The notes below the pieces were generated by a model. That model did no database searches, was not told the origin of the DNA, and saw only the letters and a list, made by a program, of their open reading frames with translations. This document shows, in pieces, positions 22,065 through 22,235 of a stretch of 22,235 nucleotides of DNA; positions within the stretch are counted from its first letter, which is position 1, and each line of letters starts with the position of its first letter. Source of the DNA: Ramlibacter tataouinensis (GTDB lineage Bacteria > Pseudomonadota > Gammaproteobacteria > Burkholderiales > Burkholderiaceae_C); assembly GCA_002427815.1 (NCBI GenBank), contig DIZF01000018.1, forward strand, positions 27,077 to 49,311, given 5' to 3'. Both the position numbers and the translations under genes were made by a program.

Positions 22065-22235
22065 TTATTCCATGATCTTCGCGACGACACCGGCGCCAAC
22101 GGTCTTGCCGCCTTCGCGGATGGCGAAGCGCAGACCCTCTTCCATGGCGATCGGCGCGATCAGCTTGACGGTGATCGACACGTTGTCGCCCGGCATGACC
22201 ATTTCCTTGTCCTTGGGCAGCTCGATGGCGCCGGT
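22065..22235 (-). CDS. tuf: Elongation factor Tu, C-terminal part (cut by window edge)
   Basis: The last 56 codons of EF-Tu are present, beginning TGAIELPKDKEMVMPGDNVS and ending in the family's typical FAIREGGKTVGAGVVAKI, followed by TAA at 22067-22065. This is the end of domain 3, which contacts the T arm of aminoacyl-tRNA. EF-Tu delivers aminoacyl-tRNA to the ribosome. Many betaproteobacteria carry two nearly identical tuf genes; this one is the copy next to tRNA-Trp and secE. Confidence 0.98.
   Translation of the reverse strand, partial: TGAIELPKDKEMVMPGDNVSITVKLIAPIAMEEGLRFAIREGGKTVGAGVVAKIME

Overview
The window comes from a high-GC betaproteobacterium. Gene order and protein lengths (RpoB 1370 aa, RpoC 1408 aa) point to the Burkholderiales, most likely a Bordetella/Achromobacter-type Alcaligenaceae member. 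This assignment rests on recognition of the proteins, not on a database search.

Right side, 22235 down to 9621, all on the minus strand. This is the conserved tuf - tRNA-Trp - secE - nusG - rplK - rplA - rplJ - rplL - rpoB - rpoC cluster. It makes an elongation factor, the SecE subunit of the protein translocon, a transcription elongation factor, four 50S proteins and the two largest RNA polymerase subunits. All complete genes are intact, and several are tightly coupled (secE/nusG as TAATG, rplK/rplA as TAAATG). The non-coding parts are unusually readable: an L10-leader fold upstream of rplJ, four hairpins between rplL and rpoB, a two-step hairpin between rpoB and rpoC, hairpins flanking tRNA-Trp, and a textbook rho-independent terminator after rpoC.

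Middle, 9600 down to 3901, minus strand. A compact operon starts only 20 nt after the rpoC terminator: a LemA-like membrane protein, the 16S rRNA methyltransferase RsmB, a DUF4390 secreted protein, an NtrY-type sensor kinase and an NtrX-like response regulator that lacks the AAA+ domain. tRNA-Phe and a terminator hairpin follow.

Left side, 1 to about 3830. This is an accessory catabolic locus next to the 3' end of tRNA-Phe. A LacI-family regulator (minus strand, cut by the window edge) diverges from a plus-strand operon encoding a one-chain acyl-CoA transferase, an enoyl-CoA hydratase and an NAD-type short-chain dehydrogenase. Two near-palindromic sites, 21 bp apart, lie in the divergent spacer and are probable LacI-family operators. 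The operon ends in a clearly decayed fragment of a GMC oxidoreductase, and a 19-codon ORF with a good ribosome binding site precedes the CoA transferase. I infer that the locus activates a small carboxylic acid as its CoA thioester, hydrates it and oxidises the alcohol; the substrate cannot be read from the sequence.

I found no CRISPR array, insertion sequence, phage gene or new defence system. The most interesting points are the eroded catabolic locus beside tRNA-Phe, a mismatch in that tRNA's acceptor stem, the reduced NtrX, and the RNA structures in the rpl-rpo spacers.
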